From positions 186,001 to 250,000 of the forward strand of contig CAKOHE010000044.1 in the NCBI GenBank assembly GCA_934047225.1: a stretch of DNA of 64,000 nucleotides. The letters run 5' to 3'. The position numbers were made by a program, and so were the translations under genes. The DNA comes from Ypsolopha sequella (lineage: Eukaryota > Arthropoda > Insecta > Lepidoptera > Ypsolophidae). The notes under the pieces were generated by a model. That model saw only the letters and a list, made by a program, of their open reading frames with translations, made no database searches and was not told the DNA's origin. Below, piece after piece: positions 27,001-38,082 of the stretch (its first letter is position 1; each line of letters opens with the position of its first letter).

Positions 27001-29884
27001 AGGGGCCGGTATAAACCTACGCAAGTGGTCGAGTAACGACCCTGATATTATCAAAGATTTAGCAAGTGATCAGCTGGACAGTCACTTAGATTTTAAATGT
27101 TCAGAGACAAGGAAGACGTTGGGTCTAAGATGGAATCCTTCGTCAGACACATTTTCATTTCAAAACAAAATGGATTGTGAACCAAGCAAAGTAGGTATAA
27201 CCAAACGACAACTGTTATCGGATATTTCTAAGATATTTGATCCCTTAGGCTGGTTATCGCCACTATCAATCAGAGCAAAACTACTGTTCCAAAAGGCATG
27301 GTCATCAGGAATATCATGGGATGACGAAGTTTCAACTGAAATCTCTGGAGAGTGGAATCAATTACGAAATGATTTCCAAAATATATCAGTATTTTCTATA
27401 AAGAGACATTATGGAAATACTAATCAACAATATCAATTACACGGCTTCTGTGACGCGACACCAAAATGCTACGCTTGCACTATATATGTGCACTTGAAAA
27501 CCAACAAAGGACGAGGCATTAGAACAACTAAAGGATACGTTGCGGTTTTCGTATGTCTGGCCACGAAAGCCGTACATTTAGAACTTGTGTCCGACCTAAG
27601 TTCTACTGCGTTCTTAGCAGCATTTCACAGATTCCGTGCACGTAGGGCTACGCCACAGCACATGTATTCTGATAACGGCACAATTTTTGTGGGTTGCAAT
27701 CGCCTACTAAAAGCAGAGTATCAAGAAATCAAGCAAAGTCTAGATAGAGACTTATTCAGCAAAATTGAAGAAATGGACATAGTCTGGCACTTCAATTGCC
27801 CAGGTCACTGTAATGCAGGTGGGATTTGGGAATCAGCAGTGAAGAGCCTGAAGCGACATTTGAAGCGAGTTATAGGCGAACAAAAACTGACCTTTGAAGA
27901 ATTTACCACTCTTCTCTGTCAGGTTGAAGCATGTCTCAATTCAAGACCGTTATGCGCATTAACGGAGAGCACAGATGACGATTGCCTTACACCTGGACAT
28001 TTTCTGGTGGGAGGATCATTATTATCAAGACCGCAAACAGACACAGAATCAATTAATTTGGGGAAAAGATGGCAACTTGTGCAAGCAATGAACAAGCAGT
28101 TCTGGAAAAGTTGGTCATCTGAGTATCTACAGCAACTGCAGACTAGGTCCAAGTGGAGAACACCACAGAAAAACCTGCAAGTGGACGATGTGGTAGTCAT
28201 TAAGGATGACAACATGGCTCCGGGCAAATTTGTCCTGGGAAGGGTCCTGGAACTACACCCAGGAAAAGATGGATATGTCAGAGTAGTCACGTTAAAGACT
28301 CAGGGCAATATTTTGAAACGACCAGTTAACAAGTTAATACTCCTTCCTGTAAACGAGTCCGACGAAGCACAACAACAACAACAAGCATTTAATCAATCTG
28401 ATGTTGAGTCATCATCATCAGCAATTCCTCAAACTCCGCAGCAATCTACTATTCCCTCTACCAGGAGCAGACGCACTAAGAAGACATTTATCAACATCTT
28501 TAGCATGATTTTATTGGTACTCATGACGTTATTATCACCAAGTAATCAACAAGACAATAGTGCGTCATACAATATTACCTCTCTCAAGGACAGTCAGGGG
28601 TTATATTTTGATAAAATATCAAACCTACAATTTATAAGAGATAAATGGAAGCTAGTAATATATTATAATATGTCTACATATTGGCAAGGCATTCAGGACA
28701 TCAAGCAATACGTAAATCACATCAAGGAATTTACCACTGCAAGCAACTCTCAATATGAAAGTGTGATACTACAGTTGGAGCATGAAGTTGGCGAGATTGA
28801 GCATTACAACTCTTTGCTGAGGACTCATTCGAGAAGAAAACGGGGCCTCGTGAATGGTGTCGGCTATATCGCTAACACTTTGTTCGGAGTGCTAGACGAG
28901 AGATTCGCTGAGCAATACGAATCCGATATCAACAAAATTACCAGCAACGAAAATCACCTTCAAAACCTCTTGAAAAATCAAACGATAATATTAGAGTCTG
29001 AAAGTAACATTTTACGGCGAAATGAGAATATTATGAATAAGCAATTTGCATTTATTAGACATCGTCTGTTCAATGTATCATCTGAATTAAACAAAGTACG
29101 GCTTGACAACAACAATGCAAATTACATCACGTCATCATCTCTCGCTGCAACCATCATTTTAACGAACATCAGAAATATCCAACAATCTTTAATCAACACA
29201 GTTACCGATATCAGTCAAGGACACATAGATACACGGCTATTAGCCCCTGAACAATTGGAAAACCAGATTAACAAGATCTCTAGCCAGCTACAGGCTGATC
29301 TTATATTACCAATTGAAAAAACGTCCATACAAAGCTTATACAAATTATTGAGGGTATTTACAAGAGTACTCAATAATTTACTTATTATAGAAATTAATAT
29401 TCCACTATTAAATAAGGAGCTTTATGAGTTGGATAGAATCATTAGCATTCCCTTGAAGAAAGACATAAAATCATTTTATATATACCCTACTTTACCCTAC
29501 TTAGCATTCGACCTTCGAAAGGACATGGGTATGCTATTATCAGAATCAGATCTACAATCTTGTCTGCATACATCTATGGACAGAATCTTATGCTCCTTGG
29601 AGAAACCCATATATGATATGAAATTCAGACAGTCACTATGTGATGTATCAACCTGTACATCGGAATTGTTACCTACATGCAAGGTGAGATGGGTTAAGTT
29701 GCACTATCATAATCAATGGCTGTACTCATGCTGTGAGCAATGCAGCGTTCGCATTTTAAAACTACCTCTACATAGACTGGTGCGTGACGTACGTCAAACG
29801 TACGGTAGTACCGATAACGTACCCTTTAATATATTCGTGTGTACGGAAAGGGACAAACGGCTCGTTTTTCGTGTCGATGTGTAA
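24035..29884 (+). CDS. BEL polyprotein copy A, env cut off and fused to a chance tail
   Basis: Identical to the copy B polyprotein up to the duplication junction at 29757 (domains described there). Beyond the junction the frame happens to stay open for 42 codons through the start of copy B's non-coding sequence and stops at TAG/TGT AAC end 29882-29884 (TAA). The product would lack the last ~190 residues of the envelope-like part, including the C-terminal membrane segment, so it cannot make an anchored envelope protein. An in-frame ATG at 23909 would add a serine-rich 42-residue leader encoded by a CAG repeat; I prefer ATG 24035 because its context (ATCATGG) is better and gag-like sequence starts there. 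Confidence 0.85.
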   Translation: MDVLIKDQVELREKIKTLKTNFGKDSESRKTPEYIKKKLQQLDDLFSKYQSNNDLLQVYKNTKHEYFTENIYENVVASYQQLRLSIEKYGQENKSAKEDKATEPSGLVFEYLSQQNTNFRAFSRLVRSIRLDEINDKWELEDELKSIQLRWKRIDELHLKIDNILQGDDDSYEDEFENYEKAYRDIKRKLYQKISSTVHKEQSTPKLEVPNFYGECTEWPTFHDLFDEAIHSNNSLTKAQKMQHLKGKVKGQAGRLIKHLHTSAENYDSAWEILKQRYSNRQVLFTNNIETFINQPNVQKQSAFELRNLHDTTMECIHAIHNLGVDTSTWDPLLVHLLAKKLDTKTYSEYKEARKNPRDLQSFEEFMNFLELKFTALEPVHQPVQEKERTSSSSALPKKQPYHINPNYANKGFSNYQNRSFKPFYQANIGNTRKCPLCNHEHELYRCKQFLELTPESKLRAISKHKVCVNCLYKHFDNVCTSTKRCKECQGEHNTILHEACMKTLSISKTLIPPPPPLENTKYQGKQHNVNHVAGDGEEILLTTLMLKVRAADGTYVTLNALCDQGSQISIISQSAAQMLGLKRSPYHASVSGIGTGTKQSKGLVTMECLSIYDDYNFTTQALVLSKVINNNLPTMSFNKQTWHHLQNIKLADPKYNVSKPIDILLDASVYSDIIMSGLIKGPAQAPIAQQTKLGWVLSGYVKNFNCCVVINYLAEISRFWEMEDVESTSSVMNEQEQYCEDFYQATTKRLESGRYEIGLPMKPGFEKHLGSSKPKAIAQLKQLEHKMTKNQAFAESYKAFLDEYEELGHMRLVRTSSTEPTCFLPHHGVWKMDSNTTKLRVVFNGSSRKSTGWTLNQLMESGPNLQGDLQKLILTWRTYKYVITADAEKYFRQIIIRESDQPLQSIVWRPSPQVPIEEYRLTTITYGTKAAPFLAIRTLKQLAKDDGEKYPLAAHALENSFYMDDLLGGHNLLDQTKQLQRQLIEILKGAGINLRKWSSNDPDIIKDLASDQLDSHLDFKCSETRKTLGLRWNPSSDTFSFQNKMDCEPSKVGITKRQLLSDISKIFDPLGWLSPLSIRAKLLFQKAWSSGISWDDEVSTEISGEWNQLRNDFQNISVFSIKRHYGNTNQQYQLHGFCDATPKCYACTIYVHLKTNKGRGIRTTKGYVAVFVCLATKAVHLELVSDLSSTAFLAAFHRFRARRATPQHMYSDNGTIFVGCNRLLKAEYQEIKQSLDRDLFSKIEEMDIVWHFNCPGHCNAGGIWESAVKSLKRHLKRVIGEQKLTFEEFTTLLCQVEACLNSRPLCALTESTDDDCLTPGHFLVGGSLLSRPQTDTESINLGKRWQLVQAMNKQFWKSWSSEYLQQLQTRSKWRTPQKNLQVDDVVVIKDDNMAPGKFVLGRVLELHPGKDGYVRVVTLKTQGNILKRPVNKLILLPVNESDEAQQQQQAFNQSDVESSSSAIPQTPQQSTIPSTRSRRTKKTFINIFSMILLVLMTLLSPSNQQDNSASYNITSLKDSQGLYFDKISNLQFIRDKWKLVIYYNMSTYWQGIQDIKQYVNHIKEFTTASNSQYESVILQLEHEVGEIEHYNSLLRTHSRRKRGLVNGVGYIANTLFGVLDERFAEQYESDINKITSNENHLQNLLKNQTIILESESNILRRNENIMNKQFAFIRHRLFNVSSELNKVRLDNNNANYITSSSLAATIILTNIRNIQQSLINTVTDISQGHIDTRLLAPEQLENQINKISSQLQADLILPIEKTSIQSLYKLLRVFTRVLNNLLIIEINIPLLNKELYELDRIISIPLKKDIKSFYIYPTLPYLAFDLRKDMGMLLSESDLQSCLHTSMDRILCSLEKPIYDMKFRQSLCDVSTCTSELLPTCKVRWVKLHYHNQWLYSCCEQCSVRILKLPLHRLVRDVRQTYGSTDNVPFNIFVCTERDKRLVFRVDV
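29756..29760. other. Duplication junction
   Basis: Left of the join the sequence is BEL env (GCAGCGTTCGCATTTT); right of it AAAACTACCTCTACATAGAC from 9280 onward. The intact partners are at 9270-9290 and 50225-50245. Only a single T is shared. Confidence 0.95.
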
Positions 29885-30274
29885 CTTACACCTATCTCTT
29901 CCATTCGTTCAAATTATACTCGAGTGAAAGAGATAGATATAAGTTACAACAAGAGTCGTGGATCTCGCGCCTTCTCTTTCTCATATTTCTTTAAATTGTA
30001 TAATTATTATAAATAATGTTACGCGAAGACGATATTCTTAACGATCGTAGATAAAGTATTGTATGCAACTGCACATAATTACACATTGGAACGTTTCGTT
30101 CGTTTTGTAAACAAGCACTCGTGTCACAATGTCTCACATTATGTCACATTTGCACAAAACTCTATTATTTGATGGATATTAGCAATATATATATATATAT
30201 TTTTGATTTCCGATTTTTGCCAGCTATTTTAGTTATTTACAAAAATAAAAACATACTTTTTCTCTTTCGCAAAT

Positions 30275-30556
30275 TGAAATTGAAATTCAAATTCAAATAG
30301 TTTATTTTGCAAAGCAGGTATAGATATATACACTTTTAACACGTCAAATTTAAACTAATAAAGAAAATATATGTAATAAAATAATAAATGTACATGAACT
30401 AAATTAAAGGTATATTTTATTTATGTAGCAATACATTTACGATTAAAATGATAGGTAAAATATATTTTATACAAGGTAAAATCCAATCAGCCGCCCGAAC
30501 CCATACCGGAGACCCGGCCAGGGACCAGGAACAAGGTTCAATGATCACCAACCGAT
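30275..30556 (-). mobile_element. 5'-truncated LINE 3' end, copy B
   Basis: Duplicate of 9797-10078, no difference noticed. Confidence 0.75.
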
Positions 30557-30759
30557 CACCCCGATTCCGTCCCTCTCGCACTGCGCATTTTTCGCTTAGA
30601 ATGATAGTGACAAAAATTAAATTTACCCACTAAGCTTCTTAAATATTATTTTTATATTATTGAAAACTTTTTGGCTTATTTTGGTTGAATGTGTGGTCAA
30701 GTGCGCTCTAACAGTGAGCATACAAAATTTCAGTTGTGTTATCATTGTGTTACATGACG

Positions 30760-30943
30760 GCGTATGCCGACCAAATTACAGACATACTGAAGAAGGGCAA
30801 AGTCAAGAGTACCCGTAATAGAAGAGCTTGTATGGCTAGATTGATGGAAGAAGCGAAGGAGGTGTGACAGGATCATAGCAGATAAAAATCTGCAGTCTCT
30901 GCCTACCCTGCGTTAGACAGGCGTGACTATATGAATGTATGTT
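30760..30943 (+). pseudogene. RTE-type LINE terminal fragment, copy B
   Basis: Duplicate of 10282-10465. Confidence 0.6.
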
Positions 30944-31108
30944 GTGTTACACCAATTTTTTTTTATAGACAGTAAAATATATGATAACACAACATAAACA
31001 TAATCGCGTCGACATATATCTGCGAGGGGGTGTCAGAGATATGGACTAGTACTGAAACAGTCGAACACTTGTACAGCACCTTTTTCCGCAAATTTTCGGG
31101 AACGCAAA

Positions 31109-32156
31109 TACACGTTTGTTAGTGCATGCAGGTTTACCTCACAGTGTTTTGCTTCACCGTTCACTAACTGGTGAGTACACAAATACACGTTTGTTAGTGC
31201 ATGCAGGTTTACCTCACAGTGTTTTGCTTCACCGTTCACTAACTGGTGAGTACACAAATACACGTTTGTTAGTGCATGCAGGTTTACCTCACAGTGTTTT
31301 GCTTCACCGTTCACTAACTGGTGAGTACACAAATACACGTTTGTTAGTGCATGCAGGTTTACCTCACAGTGTTTTGCTTCACCGTTCACTAACTGGTGAG
31401 TACACAAATACACGTTTGTTAGTGCATGCAGGTTTACCTCACAGTGTTTTGCTTCACCGTTCAGTAACTGGTGAGTACACAAATACACGTTTGTTAGTGC
31501 ATGCAGGTTTACCTCACAGTGTTTTGCTTCACCGTTCAGTAACTGGTGAGTACACAAATACACGTTTGTTAGTGCATGCAGGTTTACCTCACAGTGTTTT
31601 GCTTCACCGTTCAGTAACTGGTGAGTACGCAAATACACGTTTGTTAGTGCATGCAGGTTTACCTCACAGTGTTTTGCTTCACCGTTCAGTAACTGGTGAG
31701 TACACAAATACACGTTTGTTAGTGCATGCAGGTTTACCTCACAGTGTTTTGCTTCACCGTTCAGTAACTGGTGAGTACACAAATACACGTTTGTTATTGC
31801 ACGCAGGTTTACCTCACAGTGTTTTGCTTCACCGTTCAGTAACTGGTGAGTACACAAATACACGTTTGTTAGTGCATGCAGGTTTACCTCACAGTGTTTT
31901 GCTTCACCGTTCAGTAACTGGTGAGTACACAAATACACGTTTGTTAGTGCATGCAGGTTTACCTCACAGTGTTTTGCTTCACCGTTCAGTAACTGGTGAG
32001 TACACAAATACACGTTTGTTAGTGCATGCAGGTTTACCTCACAGTGTTTTGCTTCACCGTTCAGTAACTGGTGAGTAGACAAATACACGTTTGTTAGTGC
32101 ATGCAGGTTTACCTCACAGTGTTTTGCTTCACCGTTCAGTAAGTGGTGAGTACATA
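31109..32156. repeat. 75-bp minisatellite, 14 copies, copy B
   Basis: Same unit order, variants and copy number as 10631-11678. Tandem arrays normally change length quickly, so an unchanged array argues for a very recent duplication or an assembly duplicate. Confidence 0.95.
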
Positions 32157-32306
32157 AACACAATGGACATTCGCATAACCCATTGGTCCATTTGAATTAG
32201 GATTCGAACTCGAGTCTCAGTGGAAGCCTACACATTAGTAGATAGTATAATTTTAAATATACATGAACAGTAGGAGTATTTTGTTTATTTTCATTCATGG
32301 ACGGCT

Positions 32307-32510
32307 ATGAGTGAACTACCGATTACACAAAATATAGAACAAATAATTCCAAAAGTATATTCAGATTTATCGAGAAAGCTCTTGCGATCCCAAGAGCCCA
32401 ACCAATTTAAAAGGTTATCGGTAGGTATTTTGTTAATAATTTCCACGGGGTTACGACCCATACTACTACTATTAATCCAGAAAATCGGGCAGTTCCCTAG
32501 GGACGATTAA
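32307..32510 (+). other. Small unrecognised ORF, copy B
   Basis: Duplicate of 11829-12032. Confidence 0.2.
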
Positions 32511-32627
32511 TACGAATACCATGCATGTGAAGTTCAAGAGTATGGATTACCCTAGCAATAAGTCCAATGGCAAAGACTTTATTAGCTTTTGATAGAGGCG
32601 ATTATGTGTTGCCTCATGGCCTCTTAT

Positions 32628-32878
32628 TCTTGGACGTGTAATACTAATAACCGTGTAGCAAATTTTCGTTGTAGCAGGTGTACATTAAAGGATAGCTACG
32701 CCGTAGCAAGTTTACTGTGTAGCATATTTATGTTGTAGCAGGTCTAATTTGTAGCATATCTACTACGTAGCAAGTCTGCAGTCTAGTACATTTAGGTAAT
32801 AGTAGCTCTACATTGTAGTTTATCTACGTCTTAGCAAGTTTACTGTGTAGCATATTTATGTTGTAGCAGGTCTAATTA
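32628..32878. repeat. GTAGCA-rich repeat, copy B
   Basis: Duplicate of 12150-12400. One of the two differences between the units lies shortly after it (A at 33008 for C at 12530). Confidence 0.65.
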
Positions 32879-33167
32879 TAAACACTTTTTACTGTGGGGC
32901 CAACACTGAAACCGCGAACTAAATAAGCAAAAATTTTCAGCAACTATAGATCCAGCCAGTAGAAATTTGAACATAAAAAATATTTATGTAATATAATACC
33001 TGTAAACATTAACTTGGCGTCAGCGATGGCTTGAACATTTAAAGTATGTATCGACTTTCTATTTCTATATAGTTCAGCTGTTTCACCTCCTGGAATTTTT
33101 CTTTATGATGTACATGGAAAATTATAATTAGCTATGCCGATAGCAGATCATGTATTTATTTTATACC

Positions 33168-33714
33168 TGGAGAAAGTATTTTTACGTGCTATGTCATAGA
33201 ACTGTACTGCAGTGTTCCTCTGCTCATCTTCTGTTATGGGCATTTTTATGTATTCTGGATACAATAATGCAATGGCATCGGTTACTTTATGTACAATGCG
33301 GCATGCTGTTGATTCATGAATCCCAATGAAATCACCACATGTAATAAGCTGGCTTCCTGTAGCGTAAAAACGCAGGGTGCACAACAGTTGGTTTATTGTG
33401 TGAGACTGGGGTATTCCTAAGAAAAAAAAAACATCTTTTAATAATAAAGTTTTATAAGCCATACGAAATTAAATTCTCTTACCAATGTATTACCTTTGAT
33501 TGTTGTGCAAACGGTTTTGGATATTTTCAAGCAAAATTCTAGCGGTATCCTTTTTTAAACGGAACCTTCTATGGAAATCACTTTCACGCATTGTTGTGAA
33601 GTAATCTGTCCGATCGTTATATGTTCTGTTGTAAAAATGACTATTAATATAATCAAGCAACTCTTCATCATCGTCACTGAAAGATATTTCGATGAAATCA
33701 CTTTCAGAATTCAT
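33168..33714 (-). pseudogene. HARBI1-like transposase remnant, copy B
   Basis: Duplicate of 12690-13236 with the same break pattern. Confidence 0.7.
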
Positions 33715-34505
33715 TGTAAGTTGCGTTAAACTTATATTATAGTATATGCAAAGTCAGGAACCATACACGAATAACTTGAAAGTAATGATTTTAATGCTCC
33801 CTGCCTTTAATATTAAATTAATTCATAATAATATTTACTAATAAACAAAGTTGAAAGAAAGTTGGTTTCATTTAATTGTTTGACATTTGTCATTTATTTA
33901 GAATGTTACCATAAATAAAGTAATTATTTGCAACCAATGAGGTATAGTATCTATATAATGTCATTGGAAACAACACAATTAAAGTCAAACTGGTAACATT
34001 ACTTCGCTAACCCGAGTTTAACTCAAGGCGAGAGTCGGGTTAAATTCTGATGACTTTCTCTTAGTTTAACCCTAGTTTAACCCGAGGTTTTGATTGGTGC
34101 AAGAGAGCTTTTTCTTAACCCTCTATTTTTTGACTTAACCCAAGTTAAAGTCGAGTTAAGAACATGCTGCAAGTGGACCTAAGAAGGAAATAAAAAGTGA
34201 CAATCGCACGCGAGTCAGTCGGTTTCTTTTACTGTATCTTGATTAAAAGTAAAATTATACTATTTCCTCGCAGGTGTAGTATAAAGCACTATGTATCACT
34301 CGGGAGAGAGTGCGATTCCCAACCCGTGAGTATTGAGGTAATCTTCATCTTTCTTCCCTCGGTGAACAATATATGTAATATTATTTAATTTAATTATATT
34401 CAAATTGAGAAAAACAATCATAAGCTTTGCGTTTGGGAAAGCGAAATGGAACGCATAAATTTTCAGGAGGAGTCATCTTGGCTCAAGTATAGATCCACGC
34501 ATTTT

Positions 34506-34573
34506 TTAGAGTTCCGTACCCAAAGGGTAACCAACGGGACCTTATTTCTAAGACTCCGCTGTCCGTCTGTCAC
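34506..34573. repeat. 'GTTCCGTACCC' repeat fragment, copy B
   Basis: Duplicate of 14028-14095. Confidence 0.6.
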
Positions 34574-34701
34574 CAGACTAACACAACTTAACTTATTTGA
34601 CAGGACTAACCTTATTTTAAGCATCCTGTCTTTTTCTTTCTTTATCGAAATAAAAAATAGCTACACCGAATCGACACCATTATCAACTACACTATAACAC
34701 A

Positions 34702-34839
34702 TTTTATGTAAGTCATATTGACAGAATAGAAAAACTTCAAAGAAATTTTGTTAAGGCGCTTGATTACAGAACCGGTCACGTTTTCTCTGATTATACTGTA
34801 TCAGCAAAACGACATAATATTGAATTATTAATATTATAG
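34702..34839 (+). pseudogene. LINE fragment, copy B
   Basis: Duplicate of 14224-14361. Confidence 0.5.
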
Positions 34840-35122
34840 ATATAATTTTAAATTCATTTTTGCTTATACGAGTAGATGGGTTATTATGTTAACAGATTGT
34901 TTATTTTCCTATTAGGTCTATAAATATGTTATTATTTAAGTTTAAATAACTATGTAATAATTAACTAAAAAATTGTTTATCTCTGAATAAAATAAAAAAA
35001 TAACACCATGAAACAAAACCAAGGTTCTACCTACCAAGGGTCACCTGAAGCTTGTTCAAGGTTACGGGGAAGATATTTTTCAAATTTCTGTCCATCACTG
35101 ACCTGGCCGAGTAAGGGTCATA

Positions 35123-35598
35123 GACGAGTACTCTATTGGTGCTGTGGCAGGGCGGCGGGTCTGCAGCGACGGTGGGAGGTGCGGGAGGCAGACGAGTACT
35201 CTGTTGGTGCTGTGGCAGGGCGGCGGGTCTGCAGCGACGGTGGGAGGTGCGGGAGGCAGACGAGTACTCTATTGGTGCTGTGGCAGGGCGGCGGGTCTGC
35301 AGCGACGGTGGGAGGTGCGGGAGGCAGACGAGTACTCTTTTGGTGCTGTGGCAGGGCGGCGGGTCTGCAGCGACGGTGGGAGGTGCGGGAGGCAGACGAG
35401 TACTCTGTTGGTGCTGTGGCAGGGCGGCGGGTCTGCAGCGACGGTGGGAGGTGCGGGAGGCAGACGAGTACTCTATTGGTGCTGTGGCAGGGCGGCGGGT
35501 CTGCAGCGACGGTGGGAGGTGCGGGAGGCAGACGAGTACTCTTTTGGTGCTGTGGCAGGGCGGCGGGTCTGCAGCGACGGTGGGAGGTGCGGGAGGCA
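35123..35598. repeat. 68-bp minisatellite, 7 copies, copy B left block
   Basis: Same copy number and the same A,G,A,T,G,A,T variant order as 14645-15120. Confidence 0.95.
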
Positions 35599-35920
35599 GA
35601 CATTATATACTTACATTCGAGTCATTATATACTTACATTTAACATACACAACTCCTTAAAATACATATCTCACTCTGTGAGAAACGTCCAGTTTCACACA
35701 CAAGTGTTAGTTTGGCTCGCTGTGCTTGACGAATAGTGGAAGCACAGTTGAACGCTTGACTAAATTACTTGTTTAATTCACATCACCCACAAAACTCAAG
35801 CACCAAACCTACACATTACAAGCATAACACAATCCTGTATACAGGGCTCTCATACTTCCTGGCTTTGTTTGTGGAAATACTACCGTTCTCCCCCATATCA
35901 TTTCAGGTCAATCCGTCAAA

Positions 35921-37735
35921 ATGATGACCCGGAGCCAACTGAGCAGGGCTCTAAATCAAGAATTGGAGCTGAAGTTGGCGACCACCCTTGAGGACCTCAA
36001 GACTGCCAGAGAGCTCAATGCTCAGCTTCTCCAAGAGCGGAAAGAGAGTGAACAAGAGATAGAAAATATGAACACTCAAAACACTCTTTTAAAACGTGAG
36101 ATGATTGTCATTGACAGGGAGCGTGCAACATTCCATACTCAACGAGATTCATTGCACAAGGAAATCACTTCTTACAATGAGTGCATCCGAACACATGAAG
36201 CATCACTACAAAAGATATGTGACCTTGAACAGCAGCTTGCAAAGGCCCATAATGAACTGCAACAAGTAACCATGGAACGAGAAAACCATGAAGCAGAGCA
36301 AGCCCTACAAAAATCAATGGTACTATATGATGAATTAGTTAGCTGCGCTGAATCTCGTTCAACATTTCATACTATCGACTCAACTGATTTGAATGTAACA
36401 CACCAATCGAGCGAAATCACCGAATTGAGATTGGAGCTAGAGACCATGCGACAAAAATATCATACTGCAAGGGACGAGCTTATTGAGCAGGATGTAACGT
36501 TTGGAGAAATGTTGAAAATTGCTGAATCCATGGGTGAAATTATAGACAGCAATGATGAAAAACTACAGTTACTTGTAAAAGCGACACAGCCTTCAGAGGA
36601 ACCTAGCTGCATACACAGTAGCTGCCTGCTATGTGGATCATCTGCAACACCAGCTTCGCCAGATACTCCGCCTATACTGACCCCTCAGGATCTACATACG
36701 TCCGTGGGCCTCTCACCATCTCAGAGTCCACTTGGCATGACTATGACACCCCCCGCACAGGAGCACGTCTCTGTCACTGGTCTGAGAGTATCCCCAGGCT
36801 CTCCTGGAGTGTCAGTGCCTCCGTCCGAGTCCGTAAGTGAGGACTGTCAGCTTTACCAGGGTCCCAAAACACCAGTCTCCACACCTGAACCTAAGAGCAA
36901 GGTTACCCGTCGAAAGCAACGTCGCCGTTCTGCTCGCCTTCGTCGTGGCTCCGGTCATGGCGCAGAACCATCATCCACTCCTGCAGTGGAAACCGCGTCA
37001 GACCCTGCACCTACGTCTGACGCGCTGCCCACGCCGAGCTCTTCCCCTCAGCCTTCTGAGCCCTTGTCGGTTGCTGCGTCAGCGGCTGAATCCTCGGCGT
37101 CGCAAGGACATAATACTGTTGTGTTTACAGACTCTATTGGAAAAAACTTAGGGCCCTTATTAGGAAATAAACTTATGCAGAAAGTCACCAATATTTGTAT
37201 GCCAGGTGCATCTTTCATACAAATTGTAGAGCGTTTGCTCAAAATGGAATATCAATTAAATACTACAATTGTTCTGCTAATAGGAAATAGTACAGGTATC
37301 ACACAAAGTGACCTTATAAAATATCTCGAGCTAATGTTACAACTTAGTGTTAAAAAAATCATCATTTGTGAATTCCCTTATTCAGAATTACTTACAGGGT
37401 CACAAAAAACTACTTTATATAATTTGAATATGTGCATGCACAACTTCTCAGCTGGTCACAGTGACAAGGTGCACTACTTAGATACGAATATCTACATTCG
37501 TGATTTTTTTTTGACAGAAGGTACTTTGTACCTTGCAAATTATTATAAAAAACAATTAGCTACTAAGTTAGCATGCATTTTAGAAGGTAGTGAATCTGTT
37601 ACAAAGAGTGTAACAGGAAATTTTCCAATACCAGTTATAATTGATGGTATTTGTAATGTTAATTATTTACATAATTTTGTCCCTATTGACACGGTTAGTA
37701 CAAGTACTAACAAAATTGTAAAAAATTATTTTTAG
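35921..37735 (+). CDS. LINE ORF1 protein, copy B
   Basis: 604 codons, identical in translation to 15443-17257: coiled coil, basic linker, SGNH-like domain with degenerate catalytic blocks. Confidence 0.85.
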   Translation: MMTRSQLSRALNQELELKLATTLEDLKTARELNAQLLQERKESEQEIENMNTQNTLLKREMIVIDRERATFHTQRDSLHKEITSYNECIRTHEASLQKICDLEQQLAKAHNELQQVTMERENHEAEQALQKSMVLYDELVSCAESRSTFHTIDSTDLNVTHQSSEITELRLELETMRQKYHTARDELIEQDVTFGEMLKIAESMGEIIDSNDEKLQLLVKATQPSEEPSCIHSSCLLCGSSATPASPDTPPILTPQDLHTSVGLSPSQSPLGMTMTPPAQEHVSVTGLRVSPGSPGVSVPPSESVSEDCQLYQGPKTPVSTPEPKSKVTRRKQRRRSARLRRGSGHGAEPSSTPAVETASDPAPTSDALPTPSSSPQPSEPLSVAASAAESSASQGHNTVVFTDSIGKNLGPLLGNKLMQKVTNICMPGASFIQIVERLLKMEYQLNTTIVLLIGNSTGITQSDLIKYLELMLQLSVKKIIICEFPYSELLTGSQKTTLYNLNMCMHNFSAGHSDKVHYLDTNIYIRDFFLTEGTLYLANYYKKQLATKLACILEGSESVTKSVTGNFPIPVIIDGICNVNYLHNFVPIDTVSTSTNKIVKNYF

Positions 37736-37746
37736 AATTGAAGACA

Positions 37747-38082
37747 ATGGGAAAGCCGCCTGTATTAAAGCTGGTACATCAAAACATACAAGGCGGCTTT
37801 CTCAGCAAAATACTTTCAATCGAGTTGTTCTTAGAGGAATCAAAAACAGATATTTTGTGTGTAACCGAACATCATCTACATGAACATAATATGCATTTTA
37901 ATGTTAATAATTTTAGTGTTCTTAGTTGCTACAATAGATTAAAAATACAAAAAGGTGGCTCCATGATTCTTGTAAAAAATAGTATAAAAGCAAAGGAAAG
38001 AAAAGACATTGTAAAACTTTCTGTAGAACATCAACTAGAATTAGCTTGCATAGAAATGAGTACATATATTATTATATATATA
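37747..38082 (+). CDS. LINE ORF2 endonuclease first half, copy B
   Basis: Duplicate of 17269-17604; interrupted at the same base by the fold-back element. Confidence 0.8.

Larger units (their letters stand above)
9280..29757. repeat. 20,478-bp segmental tandem duplication, copy A
   Basis: Every feature between here and 29757 recurs at +20,478. Reading the two copies in parallel I saw only two differences: C at 12530 versus A at 33008, and T at 20970 versus C at 41448 (a silent ACT/ACC threonine codon in the LINE ORF2). Copy A starts next to RTE-derived sequence and ends inside the env part of a BEL element. The join to copy B has one base of microhomology (T), with no longer homology, so unequal crossing-over between repeats is not indicated. 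Confidence 0.95.
23378..29757 (+). mobile_element. BEL/Pao LTR retrotransposon, copy A, 3'-truncated by the duplication
   Basis: Identical to the left ~6.4 kb of the complete element at 43861-51125, including the ATACT target-duplication half at 23378-23382. It stops at 29757, inside the env region, where the second copy of the duplicated unit begins. It therefore has a 5' LTR and primer-binding site but no 3' end, polypurine tract or 3' LTR. Confidence 0.95.
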
